Positions 1 through 8,216 of a stretch of 64,000 nt of DNA are shown here, one piece after another (the first letter of the stretch is position 1; each line of letters opens with the position of its first letter). The stretch is from CAVALG01 sp045576295 (GTDB lineage Bacteria > Bacillota > Clostridia > Oscillospirales > Acutalibacteraceae), in NCBI GenBank assembly GCA_045576295.1, contig JAZNGF010000002.1, positions 1-64,000 on the forward strand. The letters are read 5' to 3'. The notes beneath the pieces are model-generated. The model worked only from the letters and a program-made list of their open reading frames with translations. It was not told the DNA's origin and ran no database searches. Made by a program: the position numbers and the translations under genes.

Positions 1-27
1 GTAAAAACCTTACCGCCGTAGTTTTTA

Positions 28-56
28 TTGTGATGATCATTACTTTATGTTATAAT
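28..56 (+). promoter_or_regulatory. sigma-A promoter for the 88-1134 gene
   Basis: TTGTGA (28-33) and TATAAT (51-56) are separated by 17 bases. The predicted RNA starts near 63, about 25 bases before the chosen ATG. This suggests the first gene has its own promoter and is not the tail of an operon entering from the left. Confidence 0.55.
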
Positions 57-87
57 AAAAGAAATACACGTAAAACAAGAGGTGTTT

Positions 88-1134
88 ATGAATAATTCCG
101 AACGATTGCTTAGTGCATTTTCCGAAGACTATTTTTTTAAAGAATTGGTTTTTGATGATTTGTGTTTCGTTCCCGAAGGTGGTACAAAAATAGAACTTGC
201 AGATTTAATAATAAATCTAAAAGATATAATTATTGCTATTCAACTTAAAGAGCGAAACCCAGAAGAGCAAACATTTGATGATAAATCTGAAAATAAATGG
301 CTGCAAAACAAATGCAAGGTAGCAAAAAAACAAGTGAAGCAAACTATGCAATTATTATCTTCTGGCGAATTGCCTACTTTTAAAAATAAGAGAGGACAAA
401 AGATTTCATTTCAGCGTGATGCCAAGGTTATTCCGTTAGTTGTTTTTGAGAATCAACACATTGATAAATATCCTCATCTTTTAAAAAGACATTCAGATAA
501 CAGTATAGATGTAAACTGTATGTCTTTTGAGGACTATGTAGAAATGTGTAAAACACTTATATCACCTATAGAAATCGTTGCTTATTTGGAATATCGACAA
601 AGAATTTATGAAGATAATTCTGAAATTGATATTATGATCTTTGATGGCGTGGGTGATGAATTGATAATTACGAAACCTATGCGTCAGGAATCCTTAGTGA
701 TGCAGTTTTTGGCAGAAGTATATGGAGTTGGTAAAGCACAAAAACAAAATCCTGCATTACAGTATTTTAGAAGTTTTCTTCATAAATTACCCGAACATAC
801 TAAAAGCACGTATATTGAAAAGGACACCTATAGTATACTTTTGTTTCTTGCCCATATGAACAGGCAGGAAATGGACGCTTTTTGGGATAATCTGATTGCC
901 ACCAAGGAGGAAAATGAAAAAGGAATAAAGGGAATTCTTCATTCACTAAGACGCGGTGATAATGAATTTGCAGTTCTTTTTATATCTGGAATCATAAGGC
1001 CAATTGATGAAATACTTCCCATTGTAAGAAGAACAGCAGAAGTTAAGCGTATTCTTGAGGTGGCAATTTATCATGTAAGTGCTAAAGAATTTGCAATTGA
1101 TTTTTTATACTGGGATAATACTCAAGACTCGTAG
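88..1134 (+). CDS. Hypothetical protein, possible PD-(D/E)XK nuclease fold
   Basis: I do not recognise a named family. The ATG at 88 is preferred over the in-frame GTG at 82 because AGAGG at 78-82 then sits five bases upstream; this gives 348 residues. Residues 36-54 carry Glu36, Asp39, and a hydrophobic strand ending in Gln52-x-Lys54. That pattern resembles the E...D...Q-x-K core of PD-(D/E)XK and NERD-type nucleases. The rest is predominantly helical with no signal peptide or membrane segment, so the protein should be cytoplasmic. The gene is AT-rich and stands alone next to a tRNA gene with a partial duplicate, a setting common for accessory genes. The nuclease call is an inference from one motif; another function is possible. 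Confidence 0.5.
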   Translation: MNNSERLLSAFSEDYFFKELVFDDLCFVPEGGTKIELADLIINLKDIIIAIQLKERNPEEQTFDDKSENKWLQNKCKVAKKQVKQTMQLLSSGELPTFKNKRGQKISFQRDAKVIPLVVFENQHIDKYPHLLKRHSDNSIDVNCMSFEDYVEMCKTLISPIEIVAYLEYRQRIYEDNSEIDIMIFDGVGDELIITKPMRQESLVMQFLAEVYGVGKAQKQNPALQYFRSFLHKLPEHTKSTYIEKDTYSILLFLAHMNRQEMDAFWDNLIATKEENEKGIKGILHSLRRGDNEFAVLFISGIIRPIDEILPIVRRTAEVKRILEVAIYHVSAKEFAIDFLYWDNTQDS

Positions 1135-1184
1135 TGGAGTATGTGGTGTAAAAATTACTACGCATTAACCAAAGAATAAGGAAT

Positions 1185-1223
1185 AAAAAATCCGTGTCTC
1201 CCATAGGGGAAACACGGATTTTT
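1185..1223 (-). terminator. Intrinsic terminator of tRNA-Pro
   Basis: An inverted repeat pairs 1185-1197 with 1212-1223 around a 14-base loop. Read on the minus strand it ends in a run of T, immediately after the CCA end of tRNA-Pro. Confidence 0.8.
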
Positions 1224-1299
1224 GGTCGAGGCGACAGGATTTGAACCTGCGGCCTCTGCGTCCCGAACGCAGCGCTCTACCAAACTGAGCCACGCCTCG
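1223..1299 (-). tRNA. tRNA-Pro (anticodon CGG)
   Basis: A complete 77-nt cloverleaf on the minus strand. The 7-bp acceptor stem is CGAGGCG/CGCCTCG, the anticodon loop TTCGGGA gives anticodon CGG for CCG codons, the T-arm contains GGTTCAAATCC, and CCA is encoded. It decodes proline. Its promoter is not directly upstream: the nearest consensus promoter lies at 1582-1610, beyond a truncated copy of the 5' half of this tRNA. Confidence 0.95.
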
Positions 1300-1471
1300 A
1301 TCTCTATTAAATTTTCACCACAAAATTACGGTTATTTTCGTATCTGTGGGATTTTATGTGGTCGTAGCGGTATTATCCGCTAATTCTTAAATACTGTGCC
1401 ACCGATAAAGTGGCTGTTTGTAAGGGGTTTGAGCAGTTCGGTAGGTTTTACTCTAACCGTTCGGTATGGTA

Positions 1472-1510
1472 TCCCGAACGCAGCGCTCTACCAAACTGAG
1501 CCACACCTCG
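1472..1510 (-). pseudogene. Truncated tRNA-Pro, 5' half only
   Basis: These 39 bases match the 5' half of the intact tRNA-Pro (1261-1299) with one mismatch, G to A at 1504 in the acceptor stem. The match runs from the tRNA 5' end through the D-arm and the anticodon loop and stops before the 3' strand of the anticodon stem. No T-arm or acceptor 3' strand follows. The bases just upstream of the 5' end (1511-1525) also resemble those upstream of the intact gene (1300-1314), which favours a decayed tandem duplication. Confidence 0.85.
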
Positions 1511-1581
1511 TTGTGTTATTAAGTTTTCTAAATGATTTACGATAAGTAAAAAGCTAATAATTCACTCACAAACTGGAATAA

Positions 1582-1610
1582 ATTATACCCTATAAAGGCG
1601 CGGTTGTCAA
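1582..1610 (-). promoter_or_regulatory. Consensus promoter reading into the tRNA-Pro remnant and tRNA-Pro
   Basis: On the minus strand a perfect TTGACA (1610-1605) and TATAAT (1587-1582) are 17 bases apart. Transcription would start near 1575, cross the truncated tRNA copy and continue to the intact tRNA-Pro and its terminator. This is the only strong promoter seen for that tRNA. Confidence 0.8.
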
Positions 1611-1743
1611 TACAAAAATTTCTGTTTTTGCGCTGTTATTATCATAGTTTTATGGCTGTTTGCCAATAATCAAGAATATTATTAGTTTTAAATTAAAATG
1701 TGTTGTGATTTAACTTTTGTGGCGCTGTGCTACTTTACTTTTT

Positions 1744-1771
1744 TTGATTATTATAGTAACATATTTATAAA
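1744..1771 (+). promoter_or_regulatory. Possible promoter of the ABC exporter genes
   Basis: TTGATT (1744-1749) and TATAAA (1766-1771) are separated by 16 bases, about 30 bases ahead of the GTG start. The match is moderate and the surroundings are AT-rich, so chance is possible. Confidence 0.4.
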
Positions 1772-1800
1772 AAATATGAATTTGAGGAAATGATTTTCAG

Positions 1801-3537
1801 GTGAAAAGTGTTTGGAAATATTTAAAGGAATATAAAGCGCAGGCAATTTGTTCGCCACTTTTTAAACTGCTTGAAGTGGTGTTTGAACTGATTGTGCCGC
1901 TGGTTGTTGCCGCAATTATCGATAAGGGCGTTAATAACGGCGATACTGCGTTTATTATAAAAATGGGTTCGATTTTGGTGCTGCTTGGCATGTTAGGGCT
2001 TGTAAGCGCCTTGTTTGCGCAGTATTTTGCTGCCAAGGCCGCGGTTGGAACCGTTTCGAAACTGCGGCTCGAGCTATTTAAAAAGATACAATCACTTTCG
2101 GTTTTGCAATCGGGCAAAATAGGCTCTTCAACACTTATAAACCGCCTGCTTAACGATTCACAGCAGATACAAACAGGTCTTAATTTAATGCTGCGTCTTA
2201 TATTGCGCTCGCCCTTTGTTGTTTTCGGTTCAATGATAATGGCTTTTACTGTTGATGTTCGCTCGGCGCTTGTTTTTGTTGGGGTGATATTAGTTTTAAC
2301 CGTTGTTATATTTGCGGTTATGCTTGGCAACATTAAACTTCACAAAGCCGTTCAGGCAAAGCTTGATAAAACCACATCTGTTTTAAGGCAAACCCTAACC
2401 GGTGTTAGGGTTATAAGGGCGTTTTGCAAAGAAAACCACGAAACCGAAGAGTTTGTTAAAGGCAATGCCGATTTAGCGTTGGGGCAAAAGAAGAATGGCC
2501 GCATAGCAGCGCTTTTAAACCCTATGACCTTTGTGATTATAAACATCGGCATAATTTATCTTTTAAAAATTGGTGCAGTGCGGGTTGATTCCGGAGCGCT
2601 TTCGCAGGGAAGCGTTGTTGCACTTTACAACTATATGACGCGCATACTTATTGAGCTTGTAAAACTTGCAAGCCTTATTATCGGCATGGCAAGAATGGCG
2701 GCCTGCGCCAAAAGGGTAGAGGATGTATTAAATATACCTTGTGATATGCAGAATTCTGCGACAGAGGAATTCACCGATACTAACACTGCTGTAAGGTTCG
2801 AAAATGTGTCTTTTAGGTATTCGGGTGGGGCTAAATATGCGCTAAAGGATGTAACGTTTTCGGCAAGTTGCGGCGAAACCATTGGGGTTATAGGCGGAAC
2901 AGGCTCGGGCAAGAGCACTCTCGCTTCTCTCATAGCAAGGTTTTACGACCCAACCGAAGGCGAGGTTTACGTTAACGGCGCTAATGTTAGAAACTGCGAT
3001 ATCACTAAGCTTCGAAAAAAAATTGGCTTTGTTTTACAAACTGCATCACTTTTTCGCGGCACTGTGCGCGACAATATGAAGGTTGGCCGAGAAAACGCAA
3101 CCGATGATGAAATAATATCGGCGCTCAAAACCGCGCAGGCGTATGATTTTGTTTCAAAACTGGGTGGTGTGCTCGATTTTGTTATTGCACAAAGGGGAGC
3201 GAACCTTTCGGGCGGGCAAAAACAGCGCCTTTGCATTGCCAGAGCTTTGGTTAGAAACCCCGAAATTTTAATTCTTGATGATAGCTCATCTGCGCTCGAC
3301 TTTGCAACCGATGCACGGCTGCGATCAGCTTTAAAGGGTTTGCCACAAAATATAACAACCTTTGTTATATCTCAAAGAACATCGGCGCTGAAAGATGCCG
3401 ATAGAATAATCGTGCTCGACGGCGGCGATGTTGTTGGCACAGGGCGGCACGATGAGCTGATTAAATCTTGCGAAGTGTATAAAGAAATACACCTATCTCA
3501 AACCAAAGAAGGAGGGGCACATAATGAAAAAGCCTAA
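1801..3537 (+). CDS. ABC exporter half-transporter, degenerate-site subunit
   Basis: A 578-residue fused membrane and ATPase protein of the multidrug/lipid exporter type. An N-terminal six-helix domain spans about residues 15-300 and the nucleotide-binding domain about 330-570. Walker A is GGTGSGKST (365-373) and the signature is a normal LSGGQ (469-473). The residue after the Walker B aspartate (D493) is Asp494 instead of the catalytic Glu, and the switch position is Gln525 instead of His. This is the pattern of the non-hydrolysing partner in heterodimers such as BmrC/BmrD or TM287/TM288. GTG at 1801 is chosen for the GAGGAAA at 1784-1790. The gene overlaps the next by 14 bases, so the two are translationally coupled. 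The substrate cannot be read from sequence. Confidence 0.93.
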   Translation: MKSVWKYLKEYKAQAICSPLFKLLEVVFELIVPLVVAAIIDKGVNNGDTAFIIKMGSILVLLGMLGLVSALFAQYFAAKAAVGTVSKLRLELFKKIQSLSVLQSGKIGSSTLINRLLNDSQQIQTGLNLMLRLILRSPFVVFGSMIMAFTVDVRSALVFVGVILVLTVVIFAVMLGNIKLHKAVQAKLDKTTSVLRQTLTGVRVIRAFCKENHETEEFVKGNADLALGQKKNGRIAALLNPMTFVIINIGIIYLLKIGAVRVDSGALSQGSVVALYNYMTRILIELVKLASLIIGMARMAACAKRVEDVLNIPCDMQNSATEEFTDTNTAVRFENVSFRYSGGAKYALKDVTFSASCGETIGVIGGTGSGKSTLASLIARFYDPTEGEVYVNGANVRNCDITKLRKKIGFVLQTASLFRGTVRDNMKVGRENATDDEIISALKTAQAYDFVSKLGGVLDFVIAQRGANLSGGQKQRLCIARALVRNPEILILDDSSSALDFATDARLRSALKGLPQNITTFVISQRTSALKDADRIIVLDGGDVVGTGRHDELIKSCEVYKEIHLSQTKEGGAHNEKA

Positions 3538-5260
3538 ACTTTCTTCGGTTAAAAAGATTTTAAAGTTTATATCAAAATATAAGTTTTATGTTGCACTGTC
3601 GCTACTTATTTCTGCGTTATGTGTTGCTTTAACTCTCTATATCCCTATTTTAGCGGGTGACGCAATCGATCTTATTAATTTTAAATCGCAGGTTGATTTT
3701 GCGGGCTTGGGGCAAAAGATATTATTGATAATTATCTGTGCGGCAGTTGCGGCTGTGCTGCAATGGGTTTTAAGTGTTGTTAACAATAAAATAACCTATG
3801 AAACGGTTAAGGATATTAGAGATTCGGCTTTTAAGAAAATTCAAATGTTGCCGCTTAAGCACCTCGATGGTGGCTCGGTAGGCGATACGGTTAGCCGAGT
3901 TATATCAGATGCTGACCAATTCGCAGATGGATTGTTGCTTGGCTTTTCGCAACTTTTCACCGGGATTATAACCATTATTGGAACGATTGTTTTAATGTTC
4001 ACAATTAATGTTAAAATAACCTTAATAGTTATATTATTAACCCCTATATCAATTTTTGTTGCAAAATATATTGCAAAAAAAACGCACTCGTTGTTTAAAG
4101 GTCGTTCGCAATCGCTTGCAGAGCTTACTTCACTTACAGAAGAGGCTGTAACCAACCGTAATGTAATAAAAGCATTTTCCTACGAAGATGAAATGCTTGA
4201 AAGATTTACAGATGCGAATGATAATTTAAGCCGTGTGTCGCTTAAAGCGATATTCTTTTCATCTACCACCAACCCGTCAACAAGGTTTATAAACGGGCTG
4301 GTTTATGCGGGCGTTGGCGTGTTTGGCGCGTTGGCGGCGCTTAGCGGCAACATTAGCATTGGCGGGCTAACCTGCTTTTTAAGCTATGCCGACCAATATA
4401 CAAAGCCTTTCAACGAAATATCTGGCGTTATAACCGAGCTTCAAAATGCCGTTGCTTGCTTTGAAAGAATAACCGAATTTCTTGAGCTTTCTGAAGAATT
4501 ACCCGACGACACCCTGCCCGAACTCACAGGCGCAAAAGGGCATATATTAATTGATAATGTTTCGTTTTCATACACCCCTGAAAAGCCGCTTATTGAAGGG
4601 TTAAACCTAAATGTAAAACCCGGGCAAAGGGTTGCAATTGTTGGGCCAACGGGTTGCGGCAAAACCACGCTTATAAACCTGCTTATGCGGTTTTATGATG
4701 TAACGGGCGGTAGCATTAGTGTTGACGGAACCGATATTAGAACTGTTAAGAGAAACAGCCTTAGAAGAAATTTCGGAATGGTTTTGCAGGAAACCTGGAT
4801 TAAAAACGCAACCGTTGCCGAAAACATTTCGCTTGGAAACCCTAAGGCTTCTGCCGAAGAAATAATTGCTGCGGCAAAGGCGGCGCACGCACATTCGTTT
4901 ATTTGCCAAATGCCTGATGGTTATGATACCGTTCTCGATGAAAACGGCTCGGGGCTTTCTGTTGGGCAAAAGCAGCTTTTGTGCATTGCCAGAATAATGC
5001 TTTGCGACCCTGAGATTTTAATTCTTGATGAAGCGACCTCTTCAATTGATACCAGAACCGAGCAAAAAATACAATCTGCATTTAATAAAATAATGCAGGG
5101 AAGAACAAGCTTTATTGTGGCGCACAGACTTTCAACCATTCAAAATGCCGATATAATTCTTGTTATGAATAACGGTAATGTTATAGAGCAGGGAACTCAT
5201 AAAGAGTTATTGGCGCGCCGCGGATTTTATTACAATCTTTATAACAGCCAGTTTGAGTAA
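3524..5260 (+). CDS. ABC exporter half-transporter, catalytic-site subunit
   Basis: The 578-residue partner of the preceding gene, with the same layout of six N-terminal membrane helices and a C-terminal ATPase. Walker A is GPTGCGKTT (374-382), Walker B D502 is followed by the catalytic Glu503, and His534 is present. The signature is altered to LSVGQ (478-482). In a head-to-tail dimer this LSVGQ would face the D494/Q525 Walker site of the partner, so both changes fall in the same composite site and leave one competent ATP site. An AAGGAGGGG ribosome site lies inside the upstream gene. Export from cytoplasm to outside is the family rule; the cargo is unknown. Confidence 0.93.
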   Translation: MKKPKLSSVKKILKFISKYKFYVALSLLISALCVALTLYIPILAGDAIDLINFKSQVDFAGLGQKILLIIICAAVAAVLQWVLSVVNNKITYETVKDIRDSAFKKIQMLPLKHLDGGSVGDTVSRVISDADQFADGLLLGFSQLFTGIITIIGTIVLMFTINVKITLIVILLTPISIFVAKYIAKKTHSLFKGRSQSLAELTSLTEEAVTNRNVIKAFSYEDEMLERFTDANDNLSRVSLKAIFFSSTTNPSTRFINGLVYAGVGVFGALAALSGNISIGGLTCFLSYADQYTKPFNEISGVITELQNAVACFERITEFLELSEELPDDTLPELTGAKGHILIDNVSFSYTPEKPLIEGLNLNVKPGQRVAIVGPTGCGKTTLINLLMRFYDVTGGSISVDGTDIRTVKRNSLRRNFGMVLQETWIKNATVAENISLGNPKASAEEIIAAAKAAHAHSFICQMPDGYDTVLDENGSGLSVGQKQLLCIARIMLCDPEILILDEATSSIDTRTEQKIQSAFNKIMQGRTSFIVAHRLSTIQNADIILVMNNGNVIEQGTHKELLARRGFYYNLYNSQFE

Positions 5261-5283
5261 CTCTTAGCAATACTTGCAAAAAC

Positions 5284-5338
5284 AAAACCTCTCGTATAAG
5301 TAACATGAAGGTTCAGTTACAAATACGAGAGGTTTTTT
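5284..5338. terminator. Bidirectional terminator between convergent genes
   Basis: A 14-bp stem pairs 5284-5297 with 5323-5336. It is followed by T runs on both strands. It ends the ABC exporter operon rightward and the feo genes leftward. Confidence 0.85.
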
Positions 5339-5372
5339 AGAGGAATAAAATGAAATCAAGTTGTTAGTAAAG

Positions 5373-5591
5373 TTAATTTATTGCATTATTATCTGCGCCT
5401 GTACTGCCACAGTGGCAGTTTTGTGTGCCGCAAGAGTGTTCACCGCCGCAGCCACCGGCCTTTTTGCCTGCGCACTGCTTGCAGTAGGGGCAACCAATGC
5501 ACTTCTGCCCCTGCTTTTTTGCTTTACGAAGGTAAAGAACTATACCGGCAATAATGCAAACAATAATTAAAATAATAATTATATTTTCCAT
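5373..5591 (-). CDS. FeoB-associated Cys-rich membrane protein
   Basis: A 72-residue protein with one N-terminal membrane helix (about 3-20), a short basic stretch, and a cytoplasm- or surface-facing tail with ten cysteines in CxGCPYCKQC- and GGC/CGT-type clusters. This arrangement is that of the FeoB-associated Cys-rich family found after feoB in Firmicutes. Its role is not established; metal handling near FeoB is the usual suggestion. It starts 3 bases after feoB ends and would be the last gene of the feo transcript. Confidence 0.85.
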   Translation of the reverse strand: MENIIIILIIVCIIAGIVLYLRKAKKQGQKCIGCPYCKQCAGKKAGGCGGEHSCGTQNCHCGSTGADNNAIN

Positions 5592-5594
5592 AGT

Positions 5595-7628
5595 TTATTT
5601 ACTCATTACGTGATCTTTTTTATTGGCTGAACTGCCTAAGGCGTATTCTGCCTTCATTTTTTTGTTGGTGTTTGCAATAAGCATAATAACAATAAACACC
5701 ATAGCGAGAACCGCAGCAATGCCGCCGAGTGCAGCGCCAACGTTCAGTGTTGCAGGTGCAGTAATAAGTGTGCCTATTGTGTAAACCAAGTAAGCAACTG
5801 TAAAGCCAACACCAAGCTGTAATCCAATGCCGCCCCAAAGCCATTTTCCGCTCTTCATTTCGGCATTCATAGCGCCAATAGCGGCAAAGCAGGGGGGAGT
5901 GTAGAGGTTGAACATAAGGTATGCAAGCGCTGCAACCTTTGTTATTGCCATAACACCGGCAACTTCATTGCCCGCGCCCGACATAAGGGCAAGTTCTTCG
6001 GTATCAATAAGGTTTTCAAGGCCTACAAAGCAAACAGCAAGTGTTCCAACAACGTTTTCTTTTGCGATAAAGCCGGTAATAGCTGCTGCAGCGAGCTGCC
6101 ACGAAAGAACGCCCACGATAGGAACGAGAAGATATGCAAATGGACCTGCAATTGTTGCAAGGATTGACGAATCGGCGCTTTCGGCAATTTTAAAGCTCCA
6201 ATCAAATGACTGCATAATTTGAACAGCAGTGTTACATAAAAGGATGATTGTTGCGGCCTTAACTATGTATGACCAACCACGGTTGCACATTGATTTGAAT
6301 GCACCCCAAAGCGATGGCCCTTTATATTCGGGAAGCTCTATAATAAAGAATGATTTTCTTGCTTTGTAGCCGGTTATTTTGTTAATAAGCAATGCGCCAA
6401 GGAAGATAAGAACAATACCTGAAAGGTACATAACTGTGCTAACCCAGCCTGCATCGTTAAAGAATGCGCCTGCAAAAAGTGCTATTACGGGGATTTTAGC
6501 TCCGCAAGGCATAAATGGGGCGAGCATTGCGGTTGCTCTGCGTTCGCGCTCGTTGCGGATTGTGCGGCTTGCCATAATGCCAGGAACAGCGCATCCTACC
6601 GTGATAACAAAGGGGATAACCGATTTACCCGAAAGGCCAACCTTTTTAAAGATTGGGTCGAGAACCACGGCCACGCGTGACATATATCCGCAATCTTCAA
6701 GTAGTGCAATAAGGAAGTACATTACCATAACAAGCGGTAAGAAGCCTATAACGGCAATAACACCGCCGATAACGCCGTCAACCAATAGCGCGTATAGCAA
6801 GGGGTTAGCGTTTTGTAGTAAGCCGCCTACCCAGCCTTGGAATGCTTCAAGCCAGCCAACAAGTAAATCGGCAATTGGTGTGCCAACCCATACCTGTGAG
6901 ATTTGGAAAACAAGGAACATAACAACCGCAAAAATCGGAATGCCGAGCCATTTGTTGGTGAGAACGGCATCAATTTTATCGCTGAAGTTTCGGGTTTTTG
7001 TTAACACCTTACGTGTTTCAACCTGCTTTACAATACTATTAACAAAAGCAAAGCGTTTGCGGTCGGCCGCTTCAACAGCCGCTTTATCGGTTAAATCAAT
7101 GTCTGCCTGAACATAAGGTGCCTTTTGGCTTTTGCCTGCGCTTGCTATAGCTGCCTCAACAACCTCTTTCATTCCGCTACTCGAGGTAGAAATGGTTTTT
7201 ACAACGGGGCAGCAGAGTGCCTTGCTTAAAGCCGCTGTATCAATTTTTGTTTCCTTTTTCTTGTTGATATCGCTTTTGTTAAGGGCAACCACAACAGGAA
7301 CGCCAAGCTCTAAAAGCTGGGTTGTGAAGAAAAGGCTGCGGCTTAGGTTAGCGGCGTCAACAATGTTAATAATAACATCGGGGTTTTCCTTTTTAACGTA
7401 AGAGCTTGTGATGCTTTCTTCACTTGTAAAGGGAGACATTGAGTATGCGCCGGGAAGGTCAACAGCGATAAGCTGTTCAGAGCCGGCCGTGTATGCCTTT
7501 TTGATGGCGTGTTCTCTTTTGTCAACTGTAACACCTGCCCAGTTACCAACCTTTTCGTTGCGCCCTGTGAGCGCGTTGTACATTGTGGTTTTACCCGAGT
7601 TAGGGTTACCGGCTAATGCGATTCTCAT
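5595..7628 (-). CDS. feoB: Ferrous iron transporter B
   Basis: A 677-residue membrane GTPase that imports Fe(II). The N-terminal G domain shows G1 GNPNSGKTT (7-15), a DLPG G3 motif near residue 58 and NKSD G4 near 117. The rest is a long polytopic domain with two Gate-like repeats. The length is typical. The ATG is preceded by AAGGAGG. The gene lies between feoA and the Cys-rich protein on the same strand. It has its own candidate promoter and a TTAGC/GCTAA palindrome just upstream, so it is probably iron-repressed through the neighbouring DtxR-type protein (inference). Confidence 0.97.
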   Translation of the reverse strand: MRIALAGNPNSGKTTMYNALTGRNEKVGNWAGVTVDKREHAIKKAYTAGSEQLIAVDLPGAYSMSPFTSEESITSSYVKKENPDVIINIVDAANLSRSLFFTTQLLELGVPVVVALNKSDINKKKETKIDTAALSKALCCPVVKTISTSSSGMKEVVEAAIASAGKSQKAPYVQADIDLTDKAAVEAADRKRFAFVNSIVKQVETRKVLTKTRNFSDKIDAVLTNKWLGIPIFAVVMFLVFQISQVWVGTPIADLLVGWLEAFQGWVGGLLQNANPLLYALLVDGVIGGVIAVIGFLPLVMVMYFLIALLEDCGYMSRVAVVLDPIFKKVGLSGKSVIPFVITVGCAVPGIMASRTIRNERERRATAMLAPFMPCGAKIPVIALFAGAFFNDAGWVSTVMYLSGIVLIFLGALLINKITGYKARKSFFIIELPEYKGPSLWGAFKSMCNRGWSYIVKAATIILLCNTAVQIMQSFDWSFKIAESADSSILATIAGPFAYLLVPIVGVLSWQLAAAAITGFIAKENVVGTLAVCFVGLENLIDTEELALMSGAGNEVAGVMAITKVAALAYLMFNLYTPPCFAAIGAMNAEMKSGKWLWGGIGLQLGVGFTVAYLVYTIGTLITAPATLNVGAALGGIAAVLAMVFIVIMLIANTNKKMKAEYALGSSANKKDHVMSK

Positions 7629-7652
7629 TGGGATTCCTCCTTAAATTTAACC

Positions 7653-7680
7653 TTATATTAATCCTTTTGGATAAGTCAAC
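7653..7680 (-). promoter_or_regulatory. Candidate promoter of feoB
   Basis: On the minus strand TTGACT (7680-7675) and TATAAG (7658-7653) are 16 bases apart, about 25 bases ahead of the feoB ATG. The palindrome at 7694-7713 lies 13 bases upstream of the -35 box. Confidence 0.55.
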
Positions 7681-7693
7681 AGAAAATTCAAAG

Positions 7694-7713
7694 CAGTTAG
7701 CGGCGGCTAACTG
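7694..7713. promoter_or_regulatory. Palindromic operator upstream of feoB
   Basis: CAGTTAGC and GCTAACTG form a perfect 8-bp inverted repeat around GGCG. The GTTAGC/GCTAAC half-sites recur ahead of feoA and resemble the core of the DtxR/IdeR box (TTAGGTTAG/CTAACCTAA). It could also fold as an RNA hairpin at the end of a feoA transcript. Confidence 0.6.
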
Positions 7714-7756
7714 TGAGACAAAAAAACAATCAGCAGGGGTTGTTCTCGCTTTTTAA

Positions 7757-7972
7757 TTAAACAACAGCAATAGCCTCTGCCAATTGGTTGTCGATATTAT
7801 ATCTACCGTCTTTAATAGAAACAACAAGGCTGTTTTTAAGGCGCGAAACAACCGTGATCTCTTCGCCGCTGTAACAGCCGAGAGAGAATAAGAAAGCGTT
7901 TAACTCTTCATCGTCGGTATCTATTTTTTCAATTATGTATTCCTTGCCCTCTTGTGCTTCTTTTAAAGTCAT
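7757..7972 (-). CDS. feoA: Ferrous iron transport protein A
   Basis: A 71-residue SH3-like FeoA-domain protein that assists FeoB in the cytoplasm. The pattern MTLKEA..G then ..I.....L..LG....E.I.V is the usual FeoA layout. A longer reading frame reaches 8059, but the ATG at 7972 is chosen because GGTGA lies upstream and the extra 29 residues would translate the operator region. It precedes feoB by 128 bases. A consensus promoter with TTAGC palindromes lies upstream and faces the DtxR-family gene. Confidence 0.9.
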   Translation of the reverse strand: MTLKEAQEGKEYIIEKIDTDDEELNAFLFSLGCYSGEEITVVSRLKNSLVVSIKDGRYNIDNQLAEAIAVV

Positions 7973-8018
7973 TAAAATCACCGTTTGTTGCAGATTTGTA
8001 TGTGTTTTACTTTGTGAA

Positions 8019-8032
8019 TTAGCATTTGCTAA
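8019..8032. promoter_or_regulatory. TTAGCA/TGCTAA palindrome in the feoA leader
   Basis: Six-base arms TTAGCA and TGCTAA flank two T residues, about 45 bases upstream of the feoA start and downstream of its promoter. It shares half-sites with the palindromes at 8052 and 7694. Confidence 0.55.
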
Positions 8033-8051
8033 CCCAAGACCAAAAAATGCA

Positions 8052-8067
8052 GTTAGCAATAACTAAC
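8052..8067. promoter_or_regulatory. GTTAG/CTAAC palindrome at the feoA start site
   Basis: GTTAG (8052-8056) and CTAAC (8063-8067) form an inverted repeat directly at the predicted transcription start of feoA. Together with the AGGT/ACCT inverted repeat between the -35 and -10 boxes (8082-8093) it places operator-like symmetry over the promoter, as expected for a DtxR-type repressor. Confidence 0.6.
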
Positions 8068-8074
8068 CTTAATT

Positions 8075-8103
8075 ATTCTAAAGGTAAAAACCTAATTTGT
8101 CAA
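8075..8103 (-). promoter_or_regulatory. Consensus promoter of feoA
   Basis: On the minus strand TTGACA (8103-8098) and TAGAAT (8080-8075) are 17 bases apart. The spacer contains AGGT-AAAA-ACCT symmetry, and another palindrome sits at the start site. Confidence 0.75.
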
Positions 8104-8216
8104 CACTTTTTTCTATAATTTTCATTATTTAGTGAAAATATTGATTTTTAGTTCAAAATATGATATTATAATTTAGTAACTTGTACTATAAATATATAAT
8201 ATAAGGGGTGCAGTTT

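Larger units (their letters stand above)
1300..1800. other. Gene-free interval around the tRNA-Pro remnant
   Basis: No coding region is supported here. Besides the tRNA fragment and its promoter it holds small inverted repeats, for example AGCGG/CCGCT around 1365-1380, and two copies of a TACCGAAC-like word near 1435 and 1460. From 1620 to 1800 the sequence is AT-rich leader for the ABC exporter. Confidence 0.5.

Noticed and set aside
5595..7644. Several open frames antisense to feoB
   Set aside because: They lack ribosome sites and family features and lie wholly within a clear feoB gene.
7691..7755. Intrinsic terminator between feoA and feoB
   Set aside because: The 8-bp palindrome could fold as RNA but is not followed by a clear T run, and its sequence matches operators upstream of feoA.
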